Part shown: positions 9,260 through 18,175 of the stretch, in pieces | Numbering within the stretch: the stretch's first letter is position 1 | How the letters are laid out: the number at the start of each line of letters is the position of its first letter | Assembly (NCBI RefSeq): GCF_017114945.1 | Contig: NZ_JABXKQ010000131.1 | Span: forward strand, 1 to 64,000 | Reading direction: 5' to 3' | Source of the DNA: Nostoc sp. JL34 | GTDB lineage: Bacteria; Cyanobacteriota; Cyanobacteriia; Cyanobacteriales; Nostocaceae | DNA length: 64,000 nucleotides | Translations under genes and position numbers: made by a program | The notes under the pieces: generated by a model | Told to the model about the DNA's origin: nothing | Database searches by the model: none | The model's input: only the letters and a program-made list of their open reading frames with translations

Positions 9260-10159
9260 TTAGCGTTCTTCAATTGGAAGATTACCAGAATTCACATCTA
9301 ACTCTTCACGACGCACGGTTTCTTGAGTTTCAACTGTCTCTTGATCTACCACTTTTCTAACTCTGACTTCTTCACGCAAAAATGCTTCTTTGCGAACATC
9401 AGGAGTTTCTTCATGGATTTCTATGCGAGCAACTTCACCTTCACGGAAGTCTGCTTCACGCCCGGAAGCGGCAGTACCCGCATCTGCTGGAGTTACCCGT
9501 TCAATCACAACTCGCTCTCTTTCAATCGGGACTGCAACCCGTGCAGTATCAGTCTCAACATGCTTGCCAATCGTTACTTCTCCGGTTTTTTGGCGGCGTT
9601 TACTGGCAATCAGCCGTTCTTCATACAATCTCAGAGTTTGATGATCTTGCTCATTTAACCCGTATAAAGAAGGTTCACGTTCGTAAGTGTAGTTATCACG
9701 GGCGTAAGCGGGCGTTGTACCCAATGGTGCTGGTGCTAAAGGGTCTAGTGCTGCTGAAGCATCTAATGGCGCTGAAGCTTCTATAGGAGGGGTGTAGTTT
9801 GTGGGTTGGCGATATACACCACGCACCCGTTCTTCATAGTCATAATCAAGGGTTTGACGTTCATCGAACTCAGGTAAATCTTCTGCTTGCTCTCTAGTCA
9901 AGCCAACTGTGTAGACGCGATCAACGTTATAGTCGATACGGGCCCGACCAAGTGGTAGCAATACTTTCTTACCAAAAATCCAGAATCCTAAATCAACGAC
10001 TAGATAGCGAAAATGACCTTCATCATCAACTAAAACATCGCTGACAGTGCCAATTTTTTCATCAGTGCCTTGTGCATAAACTCCAAGCCCTTTAATATCG
10101 TGACCTTCAAATGTATCGCGGTAATTAGGCTCAAAATCTTCTAATTTGTAAAGAACCAT
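9260..10159 (-). CDS. PRC-barrel and DUF2382 domain protein
   Basis: 299 residues. The N-terminal PRC barrel (about 1-95) has the hallmark strand pattern KIGTVSDVLVDDEGHFRYLVVD. A linker rich in Pro and Ala (about 120-150) follows, then DUF2382 from about 165 to 290: LYEERL, TGEVTIGKHVET, VPIERERVVIERV, EVARIEIHEETPDV, LREEVRVRKVV and TVRREELDV. No signal peptide or membrane segment. An ATG 30 nt upstream is in frame, but the sequence from MVLYKLEDFEPNYRDTF aligns with the neighbouring paralogue (MPLHKLEHFDQNYQDTF) and has GAGG about 10 nt upstream, fixing the start at 10159. Likely a stress-response protein; its function is not established. It arose by tandem duplication with the next gene, to which it is clearly closer than to the one at 8108-9016. 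Confidence 0.85.
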   Translation of the reverse strand: MVLYKLEDFEPNYRDTFEGHDIKGLGVYAQGTDEKIGTVSDVLVDDEGHFRYLVVDLGFWIFGKKVLLPLGRARIDYNVDRVYTVGLTREQAEDLPEFDERQTLDYDYEERVRGVYRQPTNYTPPIEASAPLDASAALDPLAPAPLGTTPAYARDNYTYEREPSLYGLNEQDHQTLRLYEERLIASKRRQKTGEVTIGKHVETDTARVAVPIERERVVIERVTPADAGTAASGREADFREGEVARIEIHEETPDVRKEAFLREEVRVRKVVDQETVETQETVRREELDVNSGNLPIEER

Positions 10160-10469
10160 TATATTTAACCTCAAAAAATTTTTCTTCATTTCCTAATAAC
10201 TAAACTAGACATTTATTTATTTGTGTACCTCCTTCTACCGAATGAATTATTTCCAGAGTTCAACAATCCAAAGTTATAGATATTTTTTATTTAGGGCAGA
10301 TAAAACAAAATAGCTGAATTAGAGACGCGAAACTGGGGGCATCTCACTTTCTATTGTAAAAATATGTTTACCCTTGGTGCATGAAATTTGCCGAATATAT
10401 TAAAATACTCATTGAAAAATATCACATCTCTACATGATTGAGCAAGATGTAAATTCATTTAAGCTTGAG

Positions 10470-10498
10470 ATTCCCGACTTATTAAACAAGTTGGGAAT
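10470..10498. repeat. TCCCGACTT hairpin, copy 3
   Basis: ATTCCCGACTT / AAGTTGGGAAT, a slightly decayed member of the CCCCGACTT family. It lies about 100 bp beyond the stop of the DUF2382 gene at 10598. Confidence 0.65.
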
Positions 10499-10597
10499 AT
10501 TGTTATTGAATAAAAAAATACAGGCAGAGATAAAAATTAACTTTGCCTGTCTGATTATTTCAGATAAATCTACCAAACAAAATTATTAACCAGCTAA

Positions 10598-11440
10598 TTA
10601 GATAGTTTCATGTGTAGTGATATCATTTGCTTGCACATGTAAATTACCCGCAGTATCAACATCTAACTCTTCGCGACGAATGGTGTCTTGTGCTTCCACA
10701 ATGTCCCGTTCTACTACTTTCTTGACCCGGACTTCTTCACGCACAAAGGCTTCTTTATATATCTCAGGCGTTTCTTCGTACACTTCTATGCGGGCTACTT
10801 CCCCTTCTTGAAACTTCAGTTCATTGGGATCTACAACTTTTCCTGCTTCTGTTGGCACAACTCGCTCAATCAGAACTCGTTCTTTTTGAATAGGGATTGT
10901 AACGTGCGCTATTTCTGTTTCAATGTGCTTACCAAGCGTTACTTCTCCGGTTTTGACGCGATGTTTGTTGGCGATCAATCGTTCTTCATAGAGTTTAAAA
11001 GTTTGATGAGATTGCTCATTCAAACCGTATAAATCTGGATCTTTCTGGTAATTGTATGTGTCGCGATCATAAGTCACACCGCTGGTTGAAGAACGAAATA
11101 CACTACGGACATTTTCTTCGTAATCATTATCAATGAGCGCATCTTCTTTGTGATCGGGTAAATTTTCTACTTGCTGTCTGCTTAATCCATCAACATAAAC
11201 GCGTCTTTCTGGATAATTGATCCGGGAAAGACCAATCGGCAGTAATATTTTCTTGCTAACAAAATCTAAGCTTGTATCAATAATTAAATACCGGAAACGA
11301 CCATCGTCATCAACTAAAACATCAGCCACTGAACCAATCCTTTCTCCTCCCTCAGTATAAACATCCAGCGCTTTAATGTCGTCTCCGCCAAAAGTATCTT
11401 GATAGTTTTGGTCAAAATGTTCAAGTTTGTGAAGAGGCAT
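10598..11440 (-). CDS. PRC-barrel and DUF2382 domain protein (tandem paralogue)
   Basis: 280 residues with the same architecture as the gene at 9260-10159. The PRC barrel occupies about 1-95 (RIGSVADVLVDDDGRFRYLIID). DUF2382 runs from about 135 to 265 (LYEERLIANKHRVKTGEVTLG, PIQKERVLIERVV, EVARIEVYEETPE, EEVRVKKVVERD, TIRREELDVD). The Pro/Ala linker of its neighbour is shorter here. It is first of the three in the direction of transcription and has a 400-bp upstream region (11441-11839) shared divergently with the DUF1995 gene, so regulation of the set may start there. Spacers of 440 and 240 bp between the three genes argue against a tight single operon. Role not established, probably stress related. 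Confidence 0.85.
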   Translation of the reverse strand: MPLHKLEHFDQNYQDTFGGDDIKALDVYTEGGERIGSVADVLVDDDGRFRYLIIDTSLDFVSKKILLPIGLSRINYPERRVYVDGLSRQQVENLPDHKEDALIDNDYEENVRSVFRSSTSGVTYDRDTYNYQKDPDLYGLNEQSHQTFKLYEERLIANKHRVKTGEVTLGKHIETEIAHVTIPIQKERVLIERVVPTEAGKVVDPNELKFQEGEVARIEVYEETPEIYKEAFVREEVRVKKVVERDIVEAQDTIRREELDVDTAGNLHVQANDITTHETI

Positions 11441-11839
11441 ACGCTGTTACCAAGTTGTTTATAAGGTTTATTTAACAGTGTAAAAAATATTGTGCTAAAT
11501 CTCCTCCTGCTAGCGACTGAGTTCAGTTGAAAGATTTTATGATTTATAATTCATACTTGATGAGAAAAGACTCCAGTTGAACCTATTGATAATCAATAGA
11601 AATATAACTAAAGTTATAAAAATCAGATATTATACTGGTATAAAATATTTTTTAACCTAGGTCGAGCAAGCGATCGCATAATTAAGTAAATTTCTCACCC
11701 ATACAGTTGACAAAATCCCTCAGAGATCGAATAGAACAGCGCTGCTTTAAAAAGCAGTTGAGCGATCTCCTCTGCGTAAGTCCTAATTAAGAGCCAATAC
11801 TGAAACAATGGGAGTAGACACTACAGCACTATACAGATT
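11441..11839. promoter_or_regulatory. divergent intergenic region
   Basis: About 400 bp, AT-rich, between the divergent DUF2382 and DUF1995 genes. It must contain both promoters. I could not fix a -10/-35 pair with confidence. A HIP1-type site and a GCGCTGCTTTAAAAAGCAG palindrome-like stretch lie near 11675-11760. Confidence 0.3.
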
Positions 11840-12574
11840 ATGAGTGAACTTCCAAATAGTCTTGAAGATGCGATCGCCCAATCTCGTGTAGCCGTTCAAG
11901 CTGCCCTTGCAGATGGCTGTACTCGCTTACAAGTTGAGTTCCTGTTCCCAGAACTGAAGTTTATGCCGGTAGCGGAACAATTTCTGCCGGCGTTTACAGA
12001 ATATGATTCCCGTTTGAAGATTTTCTTTGCTGACGCTGGTGCTGCGGCCCTAGCCCGCCGCGATTGGGCTGATGCACCATTTCAAATTTTGGATATTGGT
12101 ACGGGTAGGGCTGCATCCTTGCAAACAAAAATTCAGCCAGAAGATGAAATTTTCTTATTCATTGCCCCCACTGCCGTAGAAGTACCGCAGTTGGAAAAGT
12201 TGTGTGAAGTAATAGGCGATCGCCCTTTAGTTTTGTTAAATCCACGCTTAGAAGATTCTGGAACTGTAGGCATTGGTTATACAGCTAGAAAAATCCGCGA
12301 TCGTTTCATCAGTACCATTGAATCCGCCTATTATCTCCGCCCTGTAGACGATCAAAGTGCCTTATGTCGCTGCTACCCAGGACAGTGGGAAGTTTGGCTG
12401 GAAACCGGAGGCGAATATCAAAGAATTGCCGAATTACCCACAAAACCATCGGGTGATGAGTTGGATCTCATCCTGATGAAAGGACAACCGCAAACAACAA
12501 CAGACGCTGCACCTGCGAGAAAGCCGAGCGTGTTTAAGAGTTTGCAACGGTTCTTAAAGGCATTGAGTAGTTAG
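11840..12574 (+). CDS. DUF1995 family protein
   Basis: 244-residue soluble protein of the DUF1995 family, which occurs in cyanobacteria and chloroplasts. Plant relatives include LPA3, linked to photosystem II assembly. The sequence starts SLEDAIAQSRVAVQAALADGCTRLQVE, the usual family opening, and keeps FFADAGAAALARRDW, IAPTAVEVPQLEKL, and RPLVLLNPRLED with NPRLED as the best-conserved element. It ends in a basic tail (about 225-244). There are no catalytic motifs to argue for an enzyme. ATG 11840 follows a 400-bp divergent spacer. The next gene is 72 bp downstream on the same strand and may be cotranscribed. The family call is firm. A photosystem role is by analogy only. Confidence 0.85.
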   Translation: MSELPNSLEDAIAQSRVAVQAALADGCTRLQVEFLFPELKFMPVAEQFLPAFTEYDSRLKIFFADAGAAALARRDWADAPFQILDIGTGRAASLQTKIQPEDEIFLFIAPTAVEVPQLEKLCEVIGDRPLVLLNPRLEDSGTVGIGYTARKIRDRFISTIESAYYLRPVDDQSALCRCYPGQWEVWLETGGEYQRIAELPTKPSGDELDLILMKGQPQTTTDAAPARKPSVFKSLQRFLKALSS

Positions 12575-12646
12575 GAGAAAGCAGGGGTAGCAGGAGGAAA
12601 CTTTCTCGTCTGCTGCCTCATTTTGAGTTTTTTCTACAGAAATTTA

Positions 12647-13192
12647 ATGCTAAAAACCCTGTATATTGTGCGACATTGCCAAGCAGTTGGACAAGAACCT
12701 AATGCGCCTCTTACATCAGAGGGTCATCTTCAAGCGATCGCTCTGACTGATTTATTATTTGATTTTGGGATCGAGCGGGTTATTTCTAGTCCATTTATTA
12801 GAGCATATCAATCAATCGCTCCCCTCGCTAAACGTCTGGGTCTTTCAATCGAGATTGATAACCGACTTACTGAGCGCGTTTTGTGTGCAACACCGCTTGC
12901 TAATTGGCGTGAGCGATTGGCTGAATCATTTACCAATCTCGATTTATATCTAGATGGTGGTGAGTCAAGTCGTGATGCTATGGCGCGTGGAATCGCTGTA
13001 ATTGATGAAGTATTGCAGCAAGAAGTAAGTAAAGTTGCGATCGTCACGCATGGCAATTTAATGGCGTTGATCCTGAAGCATTTTGATGACCGCATTGGTT
13101 ATGCTGAATGGGAAAAATTGAGTAATCCAGATGTGTACTGCGTACAGTTTCTCAACGCTAAAACACACGTGGAACGAATGATCTGCGCTTAG
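12647..13192 (+). CDS. histidine phosphatase superfamily protein
   Basis: 181-residue phosphoglycerate-mutase-like phosphatase. The catalytic loop reads LYIVRHCQAVGQ near residues 4-15 (RHC in place of the more common RHG, as in many small members). The second arginine is in ISSPFIRAYQS near 47-57, the acid/donor in ERVLC and LDGGES, and the second catalytic histidine in AIVTHGNLMALI near 140. The start is the ATG at 12647, because a TTG at 12623 would add eight residues before the conserved strand. Members dephosphorylate small phosphorylated metabolites or proteins. The substrate cannot be read from the sequence. It lies 72 bp after the DUF1995 gene on the same strand. Confidence 0.88.
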   Translation: MLKTLYIVRHCQAVGQEPNAPLTSEGHLQAIALTDLLFDFGIERVISSPFIRAYQSIAPLAKRLGLSIEIDNRLTERVLCATPLANWRERLAESFTNLDLYLDGGESSRDAMARGIAVIDEVLQQEVSKVAIVTHGNLMALILKHFDDRIGYAEWEKLSNPDVYCVQFLNAKTHVERMICA

Positions 13193-13226
13193 TATACATA
13201 CTGTCATTTTCAGTCTTGATTTCTCT

Positions 13227-13562
13227 TTAACTCATAGCATAGTCTGTATACTGCCGGATGTAGGGTGGCTGAAATCCAACTACAATATCGTTTTTTGGTA
13301 CTCCCATCGCCGTAAGTTGCTCACCTACATCCTCTTCTGTACCATTCCACTGAATCCAAATTTTACCGTTTTTGATATCAAAATGCATCACAGGGCCGAA
13401 AACCCTACGTCTATTTTGCCAACCAATATATATCAGTTGGTAATGATCTTGTTCTCCGTCAAAAATTGTTTGAGCTTCAATTTCATTATTAGAGGAGGCG
13501 CGTTGAGCATATTCTGTAAGTAATTGACGAATACACTTTCGATATTTATCTAAATCTGCCAT
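13227..13562 (-). CDS. xisI: XisI-family protein (fdxN element excision controlling factor-like)
   Basis: 111-residue XisI-family protein. The family was named for a factor needed for developmental excision of the fdxN element in Anabaena heterocysts, but many copies sit far from any element and their general role is unknown. Typical segments are present: MADLDKYRKCIRQLLTEYA, a Tyr-rich centre (DHYQLIYIGWQNRRRVFGPVMHFDI) and the C-terminal VGFQPPYIRQYTDYA. The ATG overlaps the final codons of the upstream xisH reading frame (shared bases 13550-13562), the usual xisH-xisI arrangement. Here xisH is broken, so XisI is apparently made without its partner. The reading frame of xisI itself is intact. 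Confidence 0.9.
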   Translation of the reverse strand: MADLDKYRKCIRQLLTEYAQRASSNNEIEAQTIFDGEQDHYQLIYIGWQNRRRVFGPVMHFDIKNGKIWIQWNGTEEDVGEQLTAMGVPKNDIVVGFQPPYIRQYTDYAMS

Positions 13563-14099
13563 CGGCTAATTTCCTCCGTTTCCACATCATAAACTATTAG
13601 ATTGATTTGACTACGCTGGATAATAGTTTTAATAAATGGTTTATTTAAAAAATCGTTATAAGTGTTTAAGGGCACTGCTAAATACAAAACTCGCTCAGAA
13701 TCTATCTCTTAAGAAAGCATATCGATAATTAATAAACTGTCCCACCGCGGTATGAAATTCAGAAATAGTTGAAGTACCGAGGAAACTTTTAACTTCAACC
13801 GCTATTATTTGTCCCTCTCTTTCTGCGGCAATAATTCTCTCTGCTCCCAAGTCATATCATGTTCGGGTAAAGACTTATCATTTAGACCGCAGGGGTGCAG
13901 GGGGCAGGGGGCAGGGAGAAAGAGGTTTTCCTGACTTTTGCACGGATGCGGTAATCATAAGTAATTAACCGGACTTGATATCAATATACATATCGGTAAT
14001 ATTTTCTATGCGAATTAGCAAGGGATCATGAGTAATTCGCCACCCCTCCTTTTGTAATGCCGATTTCACAACATTGTGAAATTTATCTCTAGCTGACAT
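13550..14099 (-). pseudogene. xisH: xisH, disrupted by an insertion and a frameshift
   Basis: Reading leftward from ATG 14099: MSARDKFHNVVKSALQKEGW, then RITHDPLLIRI...DMYIDI, the XisH N-terminus, which runs into a TAA at 13965-13967. About 100 bp later the family resumes as DLGAERIIAAEREGQ...VEVKSFLGTSTISEFHTAVGQFINYRYAFLR (near 13850-13700). A frameshift then leads into ERVLYLAVPLNTYNDF...LIVYDVETEEISRWQI, ending at the TAG at 13550-13552 inside xisI. The inserted stretch (about 13865-13962) is G-rich heptamer-like repeat DNA plus GATGCGGTAATCAT. XisH has an endonuclease-like fold (E...VEVKSF). The two lesions should abolish it unless both are bypassed. Confidence 0.85.
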
Positions 14100-14218
14100 A
14101 AACTATTTTCTCAGCCTGTATGAGCATTCTAAATATATTTTGCCAAAGTGGTGATGGAAACAGAGAAGGGAGAGGGAGATACAATTTAAAAATTATTCCC
14201 CCACTTCCTACTCCCTTT

Positions 14219-17200
14219 TTAATTCCCTTGCAACGGCGCATTCAAGACTTTCTCGATGCGATCGCGCGTTTCTAGTAAGTGCGCTTTGGTGTATTCATCA
14301 TCTGAATTAACTCCCTTCAGTTTCTCATCCAGTTGTTTGAGTTTATACCAAGCGAGAGTTCGAGCATCTTCTGGAACATATTCTTTTCGCAATACCATAC
14401 CAGTTAAAATGTCCAGATATTGCCGCTGCAAGCCTCGCCGCAAACTGGTAATCTTCATTAGTTTACCTTTTGGTTTGATAACTTCCGTCCAAATACCTGA
14501 CTGCAAAGTGTCAAATAATTCTGGTAGAGTCAGTGCTTTTCCTTCAGGAGTTTTGAGTTCAATATCCTTGAGACGAGAGAGGCGATCGCCTGAGAGTAAA
14601 TCCCGCAACACAGAACCCTGCATGAGTAGTACCAAGTCATGAATGGGAAAATCCAAACGGCCAACTTGCGGAGAACTACCCCAATGTCGCCAACGGGAAG
14701 GTGCTAATTTATTCAGTAGTTCTGGGGAAAAACTGAGGGCATCTTCTGCAAATACATATTTTTGTAGCGTTTCTAAAGCTTGGCGTTGTTCTTCAACTGG
14801 TACTGGTTCAAATGGTAAACGGTGTTGGCGGACTCCAGAGCCTTTCTCGGCAGGTAGTTCGCTGGGGTGAATGCGATAGAAAGATTGTCCCCCAATATAT
14901 TTTGTGGTGTAATATATTTGCTGGAAATAGTTACCCAATACTGTACTAAAGCGTTCGCTCACATCGCTGTAACTATCGCCAGCCATTGGGTAACGCTTAT
15001 CGAGACGTTCCCACATCACCCGCGAATTATTCAACTGCCACTGAGAATAAAGCAGCACATTACCGCTATTATCCCAAGCATCAGCCGTTGGGTCAAGGTC
15101 ATATACATCTTCATCTGTAGAATAACTCAACTCTGGCTTGTAGGATTGTGCAGCAATTTCCTCCAAAATTGGCTTTTCCGCTAGAGGAGTTGATGTCTGA
15201 ATTGTTGTGTAGCCATACTTAATCGCCCATTCATCATAAGGCCCCACCATACTAGGAAAATAATCTCCCTGTTTTGTCCCTTGAGGAGCAATATTTGGAG
15301 GAATATAGTCCATTACGGAAGCTGTCAGACCTTTAGTTTTGGTAATTTCCGTATTATTCATTTCCTCTGGTGATAGCAGAGTACTACCACGGAAATTATG
15401 ACGTAAACCAAGAGTATGTCCAACTTCGTGAGCGATGATTAAACGTAAATATTGATTGATATATGCTTTCACCTGATCTGGAGTGGCTATAGTATCTGGC
15501 AGCAGTGACATCGCCAAGGAACCAAAGGCAAACTGGTTAGCGGCTTCCATCCCGTAGCATAAATCGTACTCACCTGCCATTTTCGATAAACGACTCAATA
15601 ACCCCTGTTGCCCTTGCGTCTTCTGGGGCACACCATTATTTTTCGCATCTAAACCATTGGCGCAAAGAAGACGATTTTGCATCAAAGCTGATAAAGTGGT
15701 GCGATTTTCTGTTTGGCTGGGTTGAACGATTTTGCGATACTCATTCTTGAGTGCCCGCACAAAGCTAGCATCTACGAGAATGTCTGCATCTAAAATTTCT
15801 CCTGTCAATGGATTAACACGGGATGGCCCCATTGCAAAATAACCATCTACTGTGTTAATCCAGCGAATCGTATTGTAACGAATATCTGCTGGGTCCCATG
15901 TGGCGTCATCTGGCATTTGGCGGACTTCAATTGCATCCTTGAATCCAGCTTTGAGAAAGGCTTTGTTCCACATGAGAACGCCTTCTTTCATGGCATCGCG
16001 ATACTCTAAGGGTACAGCGTTATCAATCCAGAAGACAATCGGTTTTTTGGGACGAGAAATAACTGCTTTCGGGTCTTCTTTTTCTAAATGCCAGCGATTT
16101 ATGTAGCGGACAAAAGAATCGCCGCGATCGTCGTCTTTGGATAAATCTTGGTAGGCAGTGATGAAATAGCCGATGCGATCGTCAGCAAGGCGCGGTCGAT
16201 AATCTTGGTCGGGTAGTTGGGAGAGACTATAGTGGACGCGCAGGGTAAAACCACGGTTATCAGCTAGCGATGCAAAACTTGCCAATTCACTATCGCGGTC
16301 AACGCTACCAGAGTAATTCAAAACTGACTCGACTTCTAAGTTTTGGGGAAAGGCTTTAGCAGTACCAAAATAAGATTGGTCAGTGGTTGCGGGGACTCCT
16401 AAACTTGCAGATAATCCCGCCAAGTCTGTGAGTAACAAATCGCCCAAATCGATGAGAAGAGTTTTGCGTTGTGGATGAATGCTTTTAATGGAAATGGTGT
16501 AAAGAACAGAGTCACTAAAAGACCGGGCTAGCGATCGCACTTGAGGATCTCCCTCACGAGTGCGAAAATTCACATTGCGGATCACAAAATGTAGTTTATC
16601 ATCCACCCGTTGGAAATAAAACAAAAAATCTTGCAGAGGCATACCGCTGTAAATACCCCGTTCGCCAATGCCCGATTCCAGGGTTGCCGTAGCTAAGTAA
16701 TTTTTATTAAGTTGCTCTGGCTTAATTTCTAGATAAATTTTATTCTTTTCTTTATTACGATAAAGGGTGAATAATCCCCCTGAGTTTTGGGTGTCTTTGA
16801 TTACTTCGTTAAATGGTTCTAAATCTTCCTTTGCTGGTTTAGCACTAGGATTAGGCTTTGCATTCGGTTTTTCTGAGGGTTTTGCAACTTGCAAAAATGG
16901 TTGCTGTTCTACTTTTTTAAGGTCTTTTACTACCCAAATAAATGGTTGAGGCTGTACGTATTTATTTTGATTAACTACCCAAACTTGCCCTGACGGGAGC
17001 CTCTGTTTATGGGTAATATTAATATTCTTTGGCGATAAGGCTGAGATTTGGGTTGAAGAAGTTTCTGCCTTGAACTGACTATTGGATTGCTCTCCACTGC
17101 TAGCTGTAACTACGCCTTCTACAACCCGATGGTTGGCTGATAACTCTGTATCAACTCTGTTAACAGAGGGTGACTTGGCGTTAGCTGTTGCTATTCCTAA

Positions 17201-17245
17201 AAACAAACTATGTAACAAAATCATATAAAAGGTTAATCTGTTCAT
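14219..17245 (-). CDS. secreted zinc-dependent metalloprotease (DUF5117/DUF4953 type)
   Basis: Large exported metalloprotease, 1008 aa. The N-terminus (MNRLTFYMILLHSLFLGIATANA) is a signal peptide, followed by a Lys/Pro-rich linker to about residue 150. A DUF5117-like domain precedes the catalytic region. The zinc site is HEVGHTLGLRHNF near residue 605, matching HExxHxxGxxH, and a Met-turn candidate is VMDYIPP about 35 residues later. The C-terminal third is DUF4953-like. Two ATGs lie 9 nt apart (17254 and 17245). GGGGA sits directly against the first and 9 nt before the second, so I prefer 17245. It has no operon partner. The peptidase call is firm and its physiological substrate is unknown. 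Confidence 0.88.
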   Translation of the reverse strand: MNRLTFYMILLHSLFLGIATANAKSPSVNRVDTELSANHRVVEGVVTASSGEQSNSQFKAETSSTQISALSPKNINITHKQRLPSGQVWVVNQNKYVQPQPFIWVVKDLKKVEQQPFLQVAKPSEKPNAKPNPSAKPAKEDLEPFNEVIKDTQNSGGLFTLYRNKEKNKIYLEIKPEQLNKNYLATATLESGIGERGIYSGMPLQDFLFYFQRVDDKLHFVIRNVNFRTREGDPQVRSLARSFSDSVLYTISIKSIHPQRKTLLIDLGDLLLTDLAGLSASLGVPATTDQSYFGTAKAFPQNLEVESVLNYSGSVDRDSELASFASLADNRGFTLRVHYSLSQLPDQDYRPRLADDRIGYFITAYQDLSKDDDRGDSFVRYINRWHLEKEDPKAVISRPKKPIVFWIDNAVPLEYRDAMKEGVLMWNKAFLKAGFKDAIEVRQMPDDATWDPADIRYNTIRWINTVDGYFAMGPSRVNPLTGEILDADILVDASFVRALKNEYRKIVQPSQTENRTTLSALMQNRLLCANGLDAKNNGVPQKTQGQQGLLSRLSKMAGEYDLCYGMEAANQFAFGSLAMSLLPDTIATPDQVKAYINQYLRLIIAHEVGHTLGLRHNFRGSTLLSPEEMNNTEITKTKGLTASVMDYIPPNIAPQGTKQGDYFPSMVGPYDEWAIKYGYTTIQTSTPLAEKPILEEIAAQSYKPELSYSTDEDVYDLDPTADAWDNSGNVLLYSQWQLNNSRVMWERLDKRYPMAGDSYSDVSERFSTVLGNYFQQIYYTTKYIGGQSFYRIHPSELPAEKGSGVRQHRLPFEPVPVEEQRQALETLQKYVFAEDALSFSPELLNKLAPSRWRHWGSSPQVGRLDFPIHDLVLLMQGSVLRDLLSGDRLSRLKDIELKTPEGKALTLPELFDTLQSGIWTEVIKPKGKLMKITSLRRGLQRQYLDILTGMVLRKEYVPEDARTLAWYKLKQLDEKLKGVNSDDEYTKAHLLETRDRIEKVLNAPLQGN

Positions 17246-18175
17246 CGCATTCATTCCCCGATAACTATTCAGTAGTTAATTTTTAACTTTTGCCAAGCTA
17301 TACAGCCTGCCTTCTGGCGATTCTCTTAGCTGCTTTATATTAAGCAGCAAACTTTTGCTCGTGCCAATTTGAGATTTTGGATTTTTGATTAAAAAAGTTT
17401 TTTTGGTAGATGCCCCAATGGCATTTGATACCAGTCCGCTCAAGTCAGGAGACCCGCCCACGCGGCTGGCTCCTTTATGCCGAGAAACCTTTCCATCGCA
17501 GTGCCTTCCCCTTGTGGGTGAAACAAATCCAAGCATCCGCTCGTAACGCTCGATAGAGTTCGCGCAGCATCTCGTAGAGAAGCGTTAGCGACTGTGCGTA
17601 GCGTCTGACTCAATATCGTCAATCTAAAATCACTGAGCCAAGTACCTTGTGGTTAGGGTCAATCTAAAATTGTTTGACTTCAATTTTAGTTACCATTTTT
17701 CAGGTTTGTTACGTTGTTTTAGTGTAGGATTTTTCCTAATAATTGTGTCTTTCACAAACAGTAAGCATTATTTTTACATCAGACTAGTAAATTTATTGGT
17801 AAAAAAGTACAACAAATTAGTCAAAACATGGAAATTACTTGATTTTTGAAAGAATTTTTCACCTAACACTTTATTTACATCACCAGAAGAGGCTTAAGGC
17901 TACTAGAGGTTAATTAAAAGCCGTCCTCCAGCAAAGCCGTGGCAAATGCACAAGAAGTAGCCCGCACTTCTTTAAGAGACGCTACGCATAGCTTGCTTCC
18001 CCGGAAGGGTACGACAAAGCTCAGTGACCAGCGTAGATATCACCAACTCATGATTTTTTTATATAGTATTTATTTATACTATTTATTTTTGGCAATGAAC
18101 AGAAAACTAGCATAGAAAAATTTTTAATTTAGGATTATCAAAAACAGTAATTTAAATGTAACAACGGACACAAAA
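17246..18175. other. 930-bp intergenic region with dispersed repeats
   Basis: No supported gene. About 17440-17625 and 17960-18030 consist of Nostoc-type interspersed repeat DNA with recurring GACGCTACGC / GCGTAGCGTC-like words (for example CTACGAGACGCTGCGC in reverse near 17555-17600 and AGAGACGCTACGCATAGC at about 17975). Related repeats occur at about 22975-23030, 29945-30005, 50370-50400, 51575-51605, 53865-53900, 56375-56430 and 59785-59820. Frames across these repeats are not genes. The last 150 bp before 18176 is AT-rich and likely carries the promoter of the pentapeptide gene. Confidence 0.6.

Noticed and set aside
17276-17622. Two frames downstream of which repeats look protein-like
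   Set aside because: They consist of the GACGCTACGC-type dispersed repeat and lack any conserved protein pattern.
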